This document shows positions 32,889-45,779 of a stretch of 64,000 bases of DNA, piece by piece. Below the pieces are notes generated by a model, which was not told the origin of the DNA, searched no databases, and saw nothing but the letters and a program-made list of their open reading frames with translations. Both the position numbers and the translations under genes were made by a program. Numbering within the stretch: position 1 is the stretch's first letter; each line of letters begins with the position of its first letter. The stretch is from Selaginella moellendorffii (taxonomy: Eukaryota; Streptophyta; Lycopodiopsida; Selaginellales; Selaginellaceae). The DNA is taken from NCBI RefSeq assembly GCF_000143415.4, contig NW_003314263.1, forward strand, positions 409,114-473,113, written 5' to 3'.

Positions 32889-34955
32889 TCACGAAGTTCC
32901 CGACGTCCCGGACGATTCACCAGTGTTGTAATCCACCGGCTTGATCACACCCCCGGAGCCTTCAATGTATTGAATCCTCTTGCCATGGTTGACCTGATCG
33001 GAGGACGATTGAAACGCCCTGCTTATTCTCCTCAACCAGATATCATAGTCCGCCGGGTATGGAGTCCCGATCAAGCTATCGATGTAGTCCGCATAGGCCT
33101 TGAGCACCGTCGAGATCTCCCCGAGCAAGAGCTGGAAAGTTCTCAAAGCCCAAGCCCGCTCTCTCCACTGGAGCGCGGCCTCCAAGCTCTCAAACTCCGG
33201 CATACTCCCACCGACGAGGAAGTAGAGCAGATAGACGAGGCTCTCGGCGTCGGCGGCCGGGCACAGCTTCCCCTCCTGCAGCGCGTAAGTCGACGAGTAG
33301 CGAGGAGATATCGCGGGACTGTCCCGGTCTTCCAGCACTGCCCGGCCCCAGTCGATGAGAACGTAGAAGTAGTCTCCATCACCTTTCACCCGGATCACTC
33401 GCTGAGGGCTGATATCCCCGTGCTGGATCCCCGCGGACCCAGCGCTGCGCAGCGCCGAGAGCAAATCGTGGCAGCACCTGAGAGTTTCCACCGCCGAGAG
33501 CCAGCCGTGCTTGGCCACCACTATGTCCAGCGGCTCCCCAACTGGAGACGTGACCAGCACCGAGATCCCACACCACGGATGATCGCAACGGCCGCCAGGA
33601 CTCTGTTTGGAGCAGGAGCCCGAGTGGAGGATTCGGCCGGACGATACGAGCTGCGGCAAGTACCTGCTGGAGACTCCCCTCTGGCTCATGGTGTTGAGAA
33701 TTCTGGTCTGCCGCTGGACTTGATACCACGTCGTCATGTCCTCCCACGACGGCTCCAGCTGAGAGGGATGCGCTCCAACGTACACGGACAGTAGCTTGTC
33801 ACCTTCGTCCAGGGAGGTTGCGCTGTACATCGAGTACTTCTCGTCTCCTAGGCTGCTTACTATCCGAAAGCCACAGCCGCGTTGCCATTGAGCATCCTCC
33901 AGCCACAGCGTCGACCCCGGCTCCAGCTTCAGTGCTTCAAACTCGCGTATAATCTCCTGTGCTTCGATCTCCTCGATCTCCTGTATCTCATGGCTCGTAA
34001 CTTCTTGCCGGTAAGAATGGTCTATTCCATTCTCCTGGATTTCCAGAAACCGCCGCTCGATCTTCCGCCTGTGCAGCCGCGACCCGTGGTCGCTCGCCAA
34101 CTCGGCCAGCGATCTCTTCGGCGACCCTCTACATTGCTCGATACAATGTAAAGTCGCCAGAATGAGCTGCAAGGCCCCCAAGTCCCCCCAGTTAGCGTTG
34201 CCAAACCTGTTCCATACCTGCTCGACCGAAGAGACCGCTACGTCTGCATGCTGCTCGAGCCAGTCCGTCGCAACCTCATAAGTTAATCCTGCCTTGGTAT
34301 CCAGCTTCGAGATATCCCCACGTAGTCTCATCACCCCACCGCACTTGGAATCCACGAACAAGACGTAGGCCGTGTCCGTGTGCTTTCTCACCGACGGCTT
34401 CTTCTCGGAGTAGAGCCTCGACATGAGCATATGAATCCCATGGAAGAGCGAGCGACCAACGATGGAGCTCACGGCAAACCCAGCGTCTCCTCCAATCTCT
34501 GGCTGGACCTCCACGAATTCCACTATGTGCTCCCACACTGTGTTCATCCCCCTGCCACTTTTCCCAACCAGAGCCACACCGTCCAAGTAGCTCCTCTTCC
34601 CCCGAGGCCCTGTGACGAAGAATGGCATCCGGTCCTCCGAGCTCCACAGCGTCTCCCATAGCGTCTGAGCTATGGTGTGGAGGAAATCCTCCACCGCGAG
34701 GTTTATCTCCGCGGCGATGTTCCCCGAGAGGCCATGCTGCCAGTACGGCATTCGTAGGAGCTGCTGGAAGATCACTCCTTCCAGCGCATAGTCCAGCTGC
34801 TTGAGCTCGTCAAGCTGGAAAGGCTCTTTGAACTGATCTTCCGGATTCCCGAGCTTACCTAACAGCCATTCTTGCGCGTGGGAGGTGAACTCGTCGCAAT
34901 CCACGAAGCGTTTAGCAAAATCTTTGAGCCCAGAGTACTTCACTGTGGAGGCCAC
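32889..34955 (-). CDS. FunK1-like protein-kinase-fold protein
   Basis: An intact, intronless 688-residue ORF. The C-terminal third has a divergent protein-kinase catalytic core: HGDISPQRV at about residue 512 replaces the usual HRDxxxxN, and IDWGRA with Asp at about 535 replaces DFG. The N-terminal two thirds (a GKRSYLDGVALVG block, then VEFVEVQPE, later GGVMRLRGDISKLD) follow the pattern of the pre-kinase region in FunK1 kinases, which I know mainly from fungi. Catalytic Asp residues are present, but the N-lobe Lys is not obvious and the catalytic-loop Asn position is Arg, so activity is uncertain. A Glu/Ile-rich stretch (HEIQEIEEIEAQEIIREFE) near residues 320-340 may form a coiled coil. No membrane segment is seen. 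It lies head-to-tail with the Fic gene. The family assignment rests on remembered patterns. Confidence 0.6.
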   Translation of the reverse strand: MASTVKYSGLKDFAKRFVDCDEFTSHAQEWLLGKLGNPEDQFKEPFQLDELKQLDYALEGVIFQQLLRMPYWQHGLSGNIAAEINLAVEDFLHTIAQTLWETLWSSEDRMPFFVTGPRGKRSYLDGVALVGKSGRGMNTVWEHIVEFVEVQPEIGGDAGFAVSSIVGRSLFHGIHMLMSRLYSEKKPSVRKHTDTAYVLFVDSKCGGVMRLRGDISKLDTKAGLTYEVATDWLEQHADVAVSSVEQVWNRFGNANWGDLGALQLILATLHCIEQCRGSPKRSLAELASDHGSRLHRRKIERRFLEIQENGIDHSYRQEVTSHEIQEIEEIEAQEIIREFEALKLEPGSTLWLEDAQWQRGCGFRIVSSLGDEKYSMYSATSLDEGDKLLSVYVGAHPSQLEPSWEDMTTWYQVQRQTRILNTMSQRGVSSRYLPQLVSSGRILHSGSCSKQSPGGRCDHPWCGISVLVTSPVGEPLDIVVAKHGWLSAVETLRCCHDLLSALRSAGSAGIQHGDISPQRVIRVKGDGDYFYVLIDWGRAVLEDRDSPAISPRYSSTYALQEGKLCPAADAESLVYLLYFLVGGSMPEFESLEAALQWRERAWALRTFQLLLGEISTVLKAYADYIDSLIGTPYPADYDIWLRRISRAFQSSSDQVNHGKRIQYIEGSGGVIKPVDYNTGESSGTSGTS

Positions 34956-37167
34956 GCAATCGCTTAGAGAAAAAAATCGAAGAAATCGAAGAGCTTCTAG
35001 CGCTCACTCACCCGAGGACGCGATTTTTCCGTAACTCCCCTCGCTGTGGCCAGACGATGGAGCATTGATTCTCGCCCTCCGCGCTGCACAGACAAAGCAC
35101 AGCCATGAATATTTCGGGAAATCCCAGCGCACAGAGAGATAATCTACCAGATTTCATCGTGCTGCTCCGATCGTCCAGAGCATTTCCTGCCCCCCTCTAG
35201 CAAAACACTCCCTTGCGAGCCGCCTAGATCACCACGCGCGCAGCGCACAGCTCGATAATCGCCCCTGGAGCCTCTCCCGAGAGGCCAGACCTATTCCTGC
35301 TTCCCCGAGAGAGCGCGCGAGAGAGATTTCGATGCTCCTACGCGCTGCTCGACTGAAATTTCCCATCGCGAGCAAAACCCTAGCGCCTTTGGCCGTGCCC
35401 CGCCCGCCAGCGCCATAGCCGCTCCTCCGAATCGCGCGAACGCATAAAACTAATGCAAATAAGGCAATGACGGGCCAGGGTTTCTTCACCGCACGAGAAT
35501 GAAGTGTACGGCAGGAATAAGTCAATCGCGCGCCAGTGGCCCAAACTGTACAGCACTCCCTCGGTATTTATGAGCTCTCTAACAGAGGAATCTGGGAAGC
35601 AATAAACGAAGCCTCTAAAATCACCAAGAACCTTTAAATCCCCACACTGGCCGTTTAATTCCCAGGTGGGATTTCTTTGCGTCCTCGCTAAGCAAGAACA
35701 CGCGCATCAATCCATCCAATCCAACTCCAATCGTTCTTGTCACGCGAAGGAGCGATTTTCTTTGGCTTGCTCGCTCTGTAGCACACAATCACACATTAAC
35801 CGAGAGAGAGAAAAAAAAAAAAGTTCTTGGATCTTACGTGCATGTTGGTTGCTCGAATGATGGGGAATAATCTTTCCTGCGTCTCGATCATCGTCTCGAT
35901 CCCTGCTGGTTTTGAGGGTTTTAAAATGTGTTTGGAGGAAGGCCCCGCGATTTTATTTCTTCCAAGGCAGCGGCACTGTTTGTGTGGAGCTAGCTTCCAA
36001 TTCAATACGCCCCACAGAGAGGACAAGGTGTACAGCCGTGCGAAGAAATTTCGTTTTGTACCTTCAAAAGCGAGAGACCACTGGAATTAAGTACCTTTTC
36101 TTCTTCCCGAAACAAAATACCTGAGCGAGACGACGATCTCACCTCAGCTTTAAAGTCGTCATTACGGAGTTGGATCCACGCACAAGGCGGATGATGCAAA
36201 CGCAGTGCTTTCTTCTGTAAGCAGGGAATACATGTTTAGAGCAATCGACAAAGCCACATAAATCAAAGACCGACCTGTGGCCTTCTTCTTTCGTCTGGAC
36301 GTGTGAATGCTGATTGAGAGCTCTGGAAAAAGACCCCAAAGGTAAGTCAGATAGACACAAGCAGTCACAGGCAGGCCAACAACACCACCCAAGCAGTCCG
36401 TCGACTCAACCATTTAAGAAAAAAAGCCAACAAAAAGACCGGAAATGAGTCGCTGTCCTTCCTGGGCCTGCCTAATGAATATCACGCTCACGATCCACAT
36501 CATGCCACGCTGGTGGAGGTTTTACTTCCACATAAAATGCAAAAGAGGGAGAGAAATCACTCACATAGGATGCGTGCCACCTTTTCTTTTTACTTTTCTT
36601 TTTCTTTGTTTCTCGTTCCAGCGCCCACCCTTTCGTACTGTTAAGTTCTCGAGTCCCGAGTTGAAAAACCTTTTGTCAGCTCCATCGGAGGCTGAGAAAT
36701 CCAAGTCAGATAATTCAATAACAAAGAAAAGCGCATGCACCTGCATCAGCAGCCTTCGTCCAGGCTACTCATTCCTCCATCGAGCCGAGAAAGGGTCCGA
36801 AGTCACTTCTTCTAGGCAGATATAAGAGTTTTCTAACCGGAACAGCGTGGGCCACTTGTGGAAGCCTTGCCAGCACCTACAAGAGGAATGTCAAGCTTTC
36901 AACAACATAGACAATCATAGAAAAGTAAAGAAAGGTACCATTTCATATTCAGGAGCACTGGTTTTTCTTCTGTAGCATGCACTAGAAGACACGAAACCAA
37001 GTTGACCAATGTAGCACACCATGTTCATGAGTAGGCAGTACCAAGAATTTGGAAGTAGAGCGAGTATGACGTTAGTCATACCAAGCCTCAAAGCTTTTTT
37101 ATTTGCGCGGGATATACCTGGAGCCAAGCCGATGGAAATATATGTAGTCCTACTCATCTAACCTGTT
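34956..37167. other. intergenic: 5' flank of FunK1-like gene and 3' flank of enolase
   Basis: No convincing coding region. It holds a purine run at about 35,803-35,823 (gagagagagaaaaaaa-type), GC-rich DNA just upstream of the FunK1-like start, and, at about 36,830-37,160, DNA likely transcribed as the enolase 3' UTR (minus strand). ORFs at 35,229-35,525 (-), 35,827-36,090 (+) and 36,445-36,825 (+) show no family features. Confidence 0.5.
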
Positions 37168-39279
<2,112 letters not shown>

Positions 39280-39478
39280 CTCGCCCAGCCAAAAACCCTC
39301 GCGCGATGCAAACCCTAAAAATGGCCGCGGGGAGTGGAAAATAAACAGCAATAAGATCCAACGGCGGGGGTTACGGGCTCCACTTTTGAATCAAAAGGCG
39401 CAACGAGATGAAAGGTCGCGATTGTTTTCCATCGTAACCGTGGGTATAGGCCATCCTGGCCGTTGAAAGCTTTCAACA
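39280..39478. promoter_or_regulatory. 199-bp divergent promoter region, enolase / PPR
   Basis: Only 199 bp separate the two start codons (enolase on -, PPR on +), so both 5' UTRs and promoters must share or overlap this stretch. No clear TATA box is seen, which fits constitutively expressed genes. Confidence 0.55.
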
Positions 39479-41767
39479 ATGGCGGCAATTGGCGCGGCGC
39501 TGCCAAACGCGAGAGAGGAAGAAGATTCTCTCGCGGGGAGAATACGATCTTGTGGAAACTCCAGAGATTTGTGCGCAGGGAAGAGAATCCATAGCCTAGT
39601 TCTCAGTAGCTCTTACTCTCAGAGCCGGTATCTAGCGAATCTTTTGGTGGAGATGTACGGTAAGTGCCGGAGTCTCGAGGATGCCCAAGAAACCTTTCGA
39701 AAGATCTCTGATCGAAACGTTTTTTCTTGGAATCTTATGATCAGAGTGTTCGTTGAGAATGGGAATCTTACAGAAGCACAGAATCTCTTCGAGAAGATGC
39801 CGGAGAGAGATGCTGTGTCGTGGACAACTTTGATAACCGCATATGCCCAAAGTGGTGATGTTGTAGCTGCGCGAGTGTTGTTTGATCAGAGCCCTTGTTC
39901 TAATGTGGTGATGTGGACGGCGATGATCGCGGCTTATTCTCAGTCTGGGAAGCTTAGCGAGTGCCAGGATTTGTTTAAGGAAATGGCACAGCGAGACACT
40001 ATTTCATGGAACTCTATGATCCAAGCATATGCCCAAAAAGGTCTTGTCAAGGAGGGTTTAGAGTTATATGATGCGATGCCAGAACACTCCGTTGTATCAT
40101 CCAACACTTTAATCGCGGCACTTGGAAAATCGCACCAAGTTGACAAAGCAAGAGAAATATTTGATCGGATGCACAGGAGAGACCTATCCACCTGGGTGGC
40201 GATTATTCAAGCATATGCCCCGGTTGATCTGGATGAATGTGAAACTCTTTTTAACAAAATGCCGGAACATAGCCAGGAGATATGTGATTTTCTTGTTTCT
40301 GCTTACGCCTCGAAGAAATATAATAGAAAAGCCATAAACTTTTTGAATAATTTGGATCAAAGCTCTTGTAGAGAACATTCACCATGGTACATTTTAATAC
40401 GTGAAGTTTCAAACGCTGGAAAACTGCATGACGCTAGGCTCATTTTTAACAACATTATCAATCCCAGTTTGCGAACATGGACTTGTATGATCACCGCATA
40501 TGCTCAACACGGGTATTTGGAGGAATGTTGGAATTTGTTCTTTAACAGGTTGCCTGAATGGGATTCTTTAGTGTGCACAATTGTCTTGCAAACCTTCTCT
40601 AACGTTCAAGTTGAAAAGGCCAAGGCATTGTTTGACATGATACCTGAGCCGGATCTCATAGCATACACTTCAATGTTAACTTCATATGCTCAAAGCAATC
40701 AACTTGACAAAGCAAAAGCATTGTTTGACAAGATGCCCGAATACAACGCCGTGTCTTGGAATATCCTATTGAGGGCATATGCTCAAAATGGAAACCTCCA
40801 TGAAGCAAAGGAGATGTTTGAAGAAATGCCTCACTGGACAATAGTTTCATGGAACACCATGCTTGCAGCATATGCCCAAAGTGGCAAACTTGTAGATGCC
40901 GAAATGATGTTTGACAGAATTCCAGATCCTGATCTAGTGTCTTTCACAACGATGATTGAAGCTTATGCTAGCAACAACGAGCTTGAGCGAGCGTGTTTCT
41001 TGTTTGGTAGATTAGTGGACCATGATTTAGTGTGTTCTACTGCAATGATTCGAGCATTTTCTTTGCATGGTCACATTGACCATGCTGCAGGGATTTACAA
41101 TGACATTCCTAGCCACCATGATGTAGTATCAAACACTACCATGCTCTTGGCATATGCTGAAAATGGGCATATTCACGAGGCAAGAAGAATCTTCGACTCC
41201 ATGCCAGAAAAGAATCTAGTAGTGTGGAACACAATGCTTGCGGCATATTCCCATCTTGGGAATCTTCACGATGTCACAATTCTCTTTAAAGCCATGCCCA
41301 GCCATGACACAATTTCTTGGAACACTATAATCAATACAAATGCCCAGATGGGAAACTTGATCCTGGCCCTTGATCTAGTGGCCCTCTTGGCACTCAACGG
41401 CCTCTATTGTGACGCACAGACGTTCTCCAGCATGTTTCATGCCTGTAGCTATGCTGGAAAAGCCAGCATTGGTAGAAAAAAATTTATTCTTCTCCAAGAT
41501 GCCTGGAATCTAGCTCCCACAGTGGAGCACTACTCGTACATGGTGGCCATTCTTTGCAAGTCCGGACAGCTCCAAGATGCCGAGGATCTTCTCCTCACAA
41601 TGCCGTACATCCCAAACGACGTGGCGTGGACGACGCTGCTAGCGGCGTCTAGGATATCCAGCGGCGTGCGGCAGGCGGAATGTGCGGCGGCATATTCCGT
41701 CGTGCTGGAGCCACGGAGATCTGCATCCTATGTGTTGCTGTCCAGCGTGTACGGAGGGCAAAGCTAG
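39479..41767 (+). CDS. pentatricopeptide repeat protein (S-rich PLS type, E domain truncated)
   Basis: An intact, intronless 762-residue ORF with about 20 consecutive PPR motifs, most of the 31-residue S type. They recur as A-x-x-LFDKMPE-x-(D/N)-x-VSWNTML-x-AYAQ-x-G (for example MFEEMPHWTIVSWNTMLAAY). PPR proteins of this class bind organellar RNA one base per repeat and often direct C-to-U editing. The C-terminus (VEHYSYMVAILCKSGQLQDA, NDVAWTTLLAASRI, SASYVLLSSVYGG) begins an E-type domain but stops at a TAG (41,765-41,767). No DYW deaminase domain follows, so any editing would need a partner. A frame shift in the next ~100 bases would give a Lys/Arg-rich stretch resembling the rest of an E domain. 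The N-terminus has no strong transit-peptide signature, though it is short and Ala-rich. Confidence 0.9.
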   Translation: MAAIGAALPNAREEEDSLAGRIRSCGNSRDLCAGKRIHSLVLSSSYSQSRYLANLLVEMYGKCRSLEDAQETFRKISDRNVFSWNLMIRVFVENGNLTEAQNLFEKMPERDAVSWTTLITAYAQSGDVVAARVLFDQSPCSNVVMWTAMIAAYSQSGKLSECQDLFKEMAQRDTISWNSMIQAYAQKGLVKEGLELYDAMPEHSVVSSNTLIAALGKSHQVDKAREIFDRMHRRDLSTWVAIIQAYAPVDLDECETLFNKMPEHSQEICDFLVSAYASKKYNRKAINFLNNLDQSSCREHSPWYILIREVSNAGKLHDARLIFNNIINPSLRTWTCMITAYAQHGYLEECWNLFFNRLPEWDSLVCTIVLQTFSNVQVEKAKALFDMIPEPDLIAYTSMLTSYAQSNQLDKAKALFDKMPEYNAVSWNILLRAYAQNGNLHEAKEMFEEMPHWTIVSWNTMLAAYAQSGKLVDAEMMFDRIPDPDLVSFTTMIEAYASNNELERACFLFGRLVDHDLVCSTAMIRAFSLHGHIDHAAGIYNDIPSHHDVVSNTTMLLAYAENGHIHEARRIFDSMPEKNLVVWNTMLAAYSHLGNLHDVTILFKAMPSHDTISWNTIINTNAQMGNLILALDLVALLALNGLYCDAQTFSSMFHACSYAGKASIGRKKFILLQDAWNLAPTVEHYSYMVAILCKSGQLQDAEDLLLTMPYIPNDVAWTTLLAASRISSGVRQAECAAAYSVVLEPRRSASYVLLSSVYGGQS

Positions 41768-42248
41768 GGTTTATCCACATGCGGAAGAAGCGCGCCTGGA
41801 GGAATCGAGGAGGGATTGCGAGGTGAGTCTAGGGAGCTGGCCGGGCGCCATGGGATCGAGCTCAGCAGCGCTGGAGAAAATGATTGACGGTATGGCCTGG
41901 GTTTTAGGAAATTTTTCCTCTAGAGGAGCTGGTTACTGCGCGAGGAAATGCCTGTCGGCCTGTTCTCCTGGAAGAAGCGTTTGCTATGCTTGCCTAGGCT
42001 ATGCTTTTGGTTTTCTGTGAATGCCGATTGTAGTGCTTGGTTTCTAGAAGAACTTGTTGGCTTAGAAGCATAGAAGCTGAACTGATCCTGCGACTTTCTA
42101 GCTTGAGTAGTCTATGCTTTTGGTTGTTCTGTGAATGCCGATTGTAAGTAGTGCTTGTTTTTCTAGAAGGAACGTTTGCTTGCCTTTGCTTGTCTCTAGA
42201 TAATCCTTGTGTTTGTTCTTCTGTTTTGTTTTGATTCTGCAAAAGGCA
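41768..42248. other. spacer after PPR gene; possible lost E-domain tail and imperfect repeats
   Basis: 41,768-41,870 may be the former end of the PPR reading frame. 42,000-42,200 contains an imperfect direct repeat (ctatgcttttggttttctgtgaatgccgatt at 41,999 and again near 42,113, in pieces). No gene is seen. Confidence 0.4.
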
Positions 42249-43668
42249 ATGCTTCCAACTTTGGGTCTTCATTGTTTTGGAAAAAATGACACAGGTGACC
42301 CGGATGCAGTACATATTATTTCCACTTTGTCATGCCAGCATAACACAAGCGTCCATGATGCGGCAGACACCTCTGAAAGCTCTCCATCTCCGTAAGTCAT
42401 AAAGTCGTGAGCGTGAGATTTTTATGATCCAAGCGTTGCTGTCCATGCGCAGCTCAAAGCCTGCGGTACAGTGGAGTGTTTTCAAGGTAACCTCTTGCGT
42501 TTTGTGGACCTTAATGTAGCTGGCGTTTGCAGGACGCAGATGTTGACGCCGAGGACAAGTCAGAATCCCGGAAGCTCGAGATGCTCAAGGTTTTGCAGTC
42601 TAGAGAGTGTGTCAAGCTCGAGCCTCTCGTTCTCAACAGGGATTCCTTCACAGAAACGGCTGCCAATATATTGACGCTGTCTGTCTTGGTGAAGGATGGC
42701 CTAGCACAAGTGAGGCTTGCCAGTGATCAGAGCTACATTATTGGTATGCACTGGGAATTGCAAAGATGGCTTACTGACCTCATGTTATGTGTAGTTCCGA
42801 GACGTACTACTGACGCTGCGCTGAAGGATGATGATACGAAATCTATATTCCAGCTAAATTATAAGGATTGGGAGGTCAGCCAGTTCTTTTCCACCAGGTT
42901 TTATGTAACCATGGAGCTTAAAAGTAACTTTTTTCTCCAGTCGATGCGGAAGCAAGTACAAGCTTCTGAAGAGCTGATGGCGCACGAAAATGCTCCGTTC
43001 AAGTGGCCTGCGGTGATTCCTAAAGGCATACGGCAAAAAGCCAGGAGGAGGAGGACTTGTTTCAAGCCGGGGGACGGAACTCTGGCACAAGCTGAGAATC
43101 GAAACGAAGAAGGTGCCACCAGCAGTGCCGATCCGGAACTATCAGCTCCCGGTTATCAGGATTTTAAGCCCCATAAAGCTCTTCTAACGTACTCGAGGAG
43201 ACGAGAGAAGCGGAGGGCCATCCCTGGACAAGCAGACCCAAAGGAAATGCTGGTGAAGCGGTACACCAGGCGGGTCCTCAATGGCGAGATCTACGTTGAG
43301 AAGACGTTTGTTTTCCAAGAGCTGGTTCCAACGAAGAAGCCCAAGGTGGAAGCGGAGGGATTGTTTGAGACACCAAAGCAGAGGAGGCAGCCTGGACTCT
43401 ATACCCCGGTTTCTACATCCACGTCCACTGGAGAAGGATGCACTCTTGCAGTATACACCAAAGCAGCGCTCGAAGGTGAGTGGGCTATCGGGATTGATTT
43501 TTTGGGACTGAGTATCTCGTTTTTTCAGGTGTAGAAAGCGGTGATGCGATGATCATAGCTCCAAAGAGGTTTAAGAAATCTTCCGGACTGCGTCCTCGTC
43601 ACGTTGCCATAGCTCAGATCAAAGCGAAGCTCAAAGCCTTGCTAAACAAGCAAGCTCCTCTAAAGTGA
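42249..43668 (+). CDS. NSE4-like SMC5/6 complex subunit (kleisin), C-terminal part
   Basis: Inferred exons are about 42,249-42,391, 42,453-42,486, 42,533-42,743, 42,795-42,874, 42,941-43,475 and 43,529-43,668, phases consistent, ending in TGA. The core reads KLEPLVLNRDSFTETAANIL, then LSVLVKDGLAQV, PRRTTDAA and FQLNYKDWE, followed by EELMAHE. This matches the conserved C-terminal NSE4 domain, which binds the SMC partner head. NSE4 closes the SMC5/6 ring used in DNA repair. The Lys/Arg-rich C-terminal extension of about 200 residues is not familiar to me. The N-terminal NSE4 domain, which binds NSE3 and the SMC neck, is not visible upstream. The first exon and start codon are therefore uncertain, and the gene may be N-terminally truncated or begin with a weakly conserved exon. 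Confidence 0.65.
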
Positions 43669-43890
43669 CTATTCTGTAAATTCTCATATACTCACCATGT
43701 AAATTTGAATTGTTTTTAACTTGCTAAACATCCACCTTTATCTGGCATCTTTAATACTCTTAAAGGTATCCTTTAAATGTATACGGTTTTCTAATAAGCC
43801 TATATCTTGCTCATAGTTGATGAAAACATTTAAGTGTTCAATATATAGCACTGTATCTCTGTATAAACTATTATTAATCTCCAAACAGAC

Positions 43891-44061
43891 ATGAGCATTG
43901 CCCAAACTCGTGCATTTTCCATAGAGGTTGAGGTTAGTGTATCATGGGATCGCTTGCTCATAACTGGAGTCGAGAACTCTCCCAACTTTAAGCGATGCCA
44001 CCTTCGTGTAAGTGTCGAGTGCGTTGACAAAGGTGATGGTGTTCCAGATCCATCTTTGTAA
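43891..44061 (+). other. 56-codon ORF, possible exon of an unknown gene
   Basis: A splice-acceptor-like ccaaacag precedes an ATG-led open frame with alternating hydrophobic residues (FSIEVEVSVSWDRLLITGVE) that looks like beta-strand protein. It stops at TAA, or could splice at the gtaaag that overlaps the stop. No family is recognised. It adjoins the segment shared with 60.6 kb. Confidence 0.25.
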
Positions 44062-44830
44062 AGAGCTGGAGAGCTTTGCTCCTTGATCGATTTGGTTTAT
44101 ATGGCTTGGTAGATCGATTTTCTTGCAACTGGCTTCAAAGGAAGGTTCCAGCCATCATACATGCTTAATAAACAATGGCACTAGTTTGTTCAGTGGCATT
44201 CAAGGCAATACTTGCACCATATTTATAAGAAAATGAGGTTGAGGAGTGAATGTTCATGTTTCTTGTCTGTAAACCAAACTTCCCAGTCTTTGGATATGGA
44301 TATCATCTCCTTAGGTGTGTGGCCCAAGTAAGCCATTATTTTTACTGTACAAGAGACTTGGCAGTTAAGAGATTAGGAATGAGTTAATTAGAAGATGGAA
44401 AATTTAGTCACTTACAATTTATGAGTCAAAAAGCCAGTGATTTAGGGCTTTGGTTAAATCCACCATAGGCTCCAATTTTAGGATGTTGGCAGTCTTGCTA
44501 TAGACCAGATCTCCTTCACTTGAGGAACATACATCAATAAACTCTTTGGTTGCTGTTTGAGCCTTGATTTTAAAAATTTATATCATGGGGAGATATGTGA
44601 TATCCCTCATTTGCTCTGGCAACTTTCATTGCCTCTAGAGCCTCCATCTCCACAACTGCACGGATCAATACCACCTTCACTCAGGAACTGCTCAATGCTC
44701 ACAGATTGAGGAGTGATTAAGAGAATTCGGTCATGCAAGGAGAGAAGCCAAAGAGCTCTACGACCAAGTTCAACACAATCTTTGTCAATTGAGTCTAGCA
44801 CAGGTGCAATCTAGAGCTGCTCGCACTGCA
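44037..44830 (+). repeat. gene-fragment duplicate shared with 60,579-61,320
   Basis: Begins ggtgttccagatccatctt and runs with moderate identity to the second copy. Both copies keep coding-like pieces on + that are conserved at protein level: TARINTTFTQELLNAHR here against AARLNTTEQELLTAHRF there, and FGHARREAKELYDQVQHN here against FSHARREAKKLHHQVLSN there. This suggests two exons of an unrecognised gene, both now broken by stops. Confidence 0.5.
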
Positions 44831-45779
44831 TCCTTTTGTTTAGGATTATGCCAACTCATTATTATAAATTTATAGACTGTTCTAGTGTATTATTTTCAAT
44901 TATTTTTAAGTTTCTAAAATATATAATAAATTATGATTTTTATTATTGTACTATAACAATAATTTAAAGTTTAATATGACTATATAGGATATTAATGTAA
45001 TTTCTATATGTGAGTACATGGAATATGGAAAGGGAATACAGAAAATGTGCATATCAATTAGCCCAAAAACCTTAGCTTATATACATGAACGAGTGGTCCA
45101 AATTAAAACTAATCCAATAGTTACCAAAATCCCACTATGTTAATATTAGTATACAGCATCGTAGCTATACACTTGGACCTCATATCATCCCTTCCTCTTG
45201 GAATAATGGAAGATCATTAAAGTTCTCTCGTAGATGAGCTAGGATTTAAAAGAACATTAGGAGGAGGCATTGGTGGATCTGTAGGTAGTACTAGTTGTTC
45301 CTGATCCCTTTGTACGAAGCATTTTAATTGCTACATATGCATAATTTCTAGAGATTGGCTTACTGAACCTTATGCTAAACCTTATAAACTTGTGATCCAA
45401 CTTATTACAACACTCGATATGATTCTTTCCACTGAGTAAAGAACCCCTTAGATAAACCATGTACCATAAGATGGGGAAAATGGACTAACACCAAGTCATC
45501 CACTTTGTACTCTCCCGGTGGACGATGATGGGAGTTGTAGTGTTGTTGTTGTCCCACTTATACGTGGCCCAGGTGTTTGGCAAACTCTACTAGACAAGTG
45601 GAAGAATGCTTGTCAAATACTGATCCCACGACCTAGCATTGGTAGCTCGTGGCAATCATTGAAGGTATACCAACTATGTTGGTAATATTGGATCATGACT
45701 ATATAGGAATTATATGGTGAAACACTAATATAACTCTACACCTCTGTGATATATGCATACTAAAGAGACAACAAATACC

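Noticed and set aside
32868-33794. 308-codon plus-strand open frame
   Set aside because: It is antisense to the C-terminal part of the FunK1-like gene, which has the recognisable protein motifs. The plus frame has no domain pattern.
36445-36825. 126-codon plus-strand ORF upstream of the enolase 3' end
   Set aside because: No domain, no conserved pattern and mixed low-complexity parts. It is probably chance.
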